Positions 5,814-6,254 of a stretch of 6,254 bases of DNA are shown in pieces. The notes beneath the pieces are model-generated. The model ran no database searches and was not told where the DNA came from. It saw nothing but the letters and a program-made list of their open reading frames with translations. The stretch is from Candidatus Bathyarchaeota archaeon. Its GTDB lineage: Archaea > Asgardarchaeota > Lokiarchaeia > Sigyniarchaeales > Sigyniarchaeaceae. Position numbers and translations under genes: made by a program. Location: NCBI GenBank assembly GCA_014729935.1, contig WJJB01000433.1, positions 1 to 6,254 on the forward strand, written 5' to 3'. Each line of letters starts with the position of its first letter. Position 1 is the stretch's first letter.

Positions 5814-6254
5814 CTAATTTTGCCTTTCAGTGGTAGCTGGATCCTCGTATCGTTTCATGGATTTCACGAAGGTTTTCATGAAACGGATTCCCTGCCCCGA
5901 TATCGCAATGATGGCTGCCACCGTGTTGATAATCATGATATTGGCACTTATCCCTTCAACGGCGGGTATCAAGGATGACAGGTCAGCCAGGAATTTTGCA
6001 TTGACCGTGCCGAAACCAGAATATGGCATGAATACGCTCATTATCGTGCATCCAAAGCTATATGCAACGATGATATAGATCAGGAAACTGGCAGAAGAGA
6101 GGAGCTCCAATCGTGCCTTATCCTTGGCAAGGGGGGAAAAGACGATCATTCCGGCAAGCACTCCAGACATGATCCACACAGTCTCCGTGTAAACTACCAC
6201 GTTAAATTCCCCGATGAATCCATTCAACCAATCAACCGCCCAGAAGAACAAGTA
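5814..6254 (-). CDS. Multi-spanning membrane protein (partial, N-terminus beyond window)
   Basis: The minus-strand frame is open from the right edge to a TAG at 5814-5816, giving 146 residues of the C-terminal part. The TTG codon at 6251 could be read as a start, but the frame continues upstream of it, so truncation by the window is more likely. Hydrophobic segments lie near residues 18-40, 50-74 and 102-120 of the visible part, and the chain ends in a basic then polar tail (FMKTFVKSMKRYEDP onward) that is probably cytoplasmic. The sequence FGCTIMSVFMPYSGFG between the second and third segments is likely an external loop region. I recognise no family. Hydrophobic periodicity in one long frame and the T-run after the stop support a real gene. 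It converges on elf1 and need not be related to the carbohydrate cluster. Confidence 0.78.
   Translation of the reverse strand, partial: YLFFWAVDWLNGFIGEFNVVVYTETVWIMSGVLAGMIVFSPLAKDKARLELLSSASFLIYIIVAYSFGCTIMSVFMPYSGFGTVNAKFLADLSSLIPAVEGISANIMIINTVAAIIAISGQGIRFMKTFVKSMKRYEDPATTERQN

Noticed and set aside
6249..6251. TTG as the start codon of the right-hand membrane protein
   Set aside because: The frame stays open to the window edge, so truncation is simpler than a rare start that happens to fall three bases from the end.
1..6254. CRISPR arrays, tRNA or rRNA genes, insertion sequences
   Set aside because: I saw no regularly spaced repeats, cloverleaf-like segments, transposase motifs or terminal inverted repeats on either strand.

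Overview
This window looks archaeal, and an Asgard or TACK-lineage archaeon is the most likely source. The main marker is a small zinc-ribbon protein (5472-5726, + strand) that is almost certainly Elf1, a transcription elongation factor shared by eukaryotes and some archaea. Archaeal-style BRE/TATA-like signals lie about 25-29 nt upstream of several start codons, which points to leaderless mRNAs. T-rich terminators and a secreted protein dense in N-glycosylation sequons fit the same picture. Assignment below archaeon is inference; no rRNA or other phylogenetic marker is present.

Layout. Positions 1-956 (- strand) hold the N-terminal 318 codons of a polytopic membrane protein that runs off the left edge. 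Its ATG overlaps the end of a 766-codon secreted, membrane-anchored right-handed beta-helix protein resembling glycoside hydrolase family GH141 (949-3249, -). After a 120-nt gap comes a family GH4 NAD+/metal-dependent glycosidase (3370-4881, -), then an unrecognised acidic 105-residue protein (4909-5226, -). A divergent promoter region (5227-5471) separates this leftward cluster from elf1. At the right edge the 3' part of another membrane protein (5814-6254, -) converges on elf1, with T-runs for both strands in the 87-nt gap between them.

How the genes may work together. The leftward block reads as a small carbohydrate-use locus. A cell-surface beta-helix glycosidase would trim an external glycan, the translationally coupled multi-spanning protein could import the product, and the cytosolic GH4 enzyme would cleave the imported sugar. 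Substrate and transporter identity are inferred from context only. The small acidic protein may be an unrelated passenger or an accessory. elf1 on the other strand is a housekeeping transcription gene.

The features most worth follow-up are the archaeal surface GH141-like enzyme with a C-terminal membrane anchor, the GH4 promoter that overlaps the stop codon of the preceding gene, a perfect 8-bp dyad in the divergent promoter region, and the eukaryote-like C-terminal motif of Elf1.
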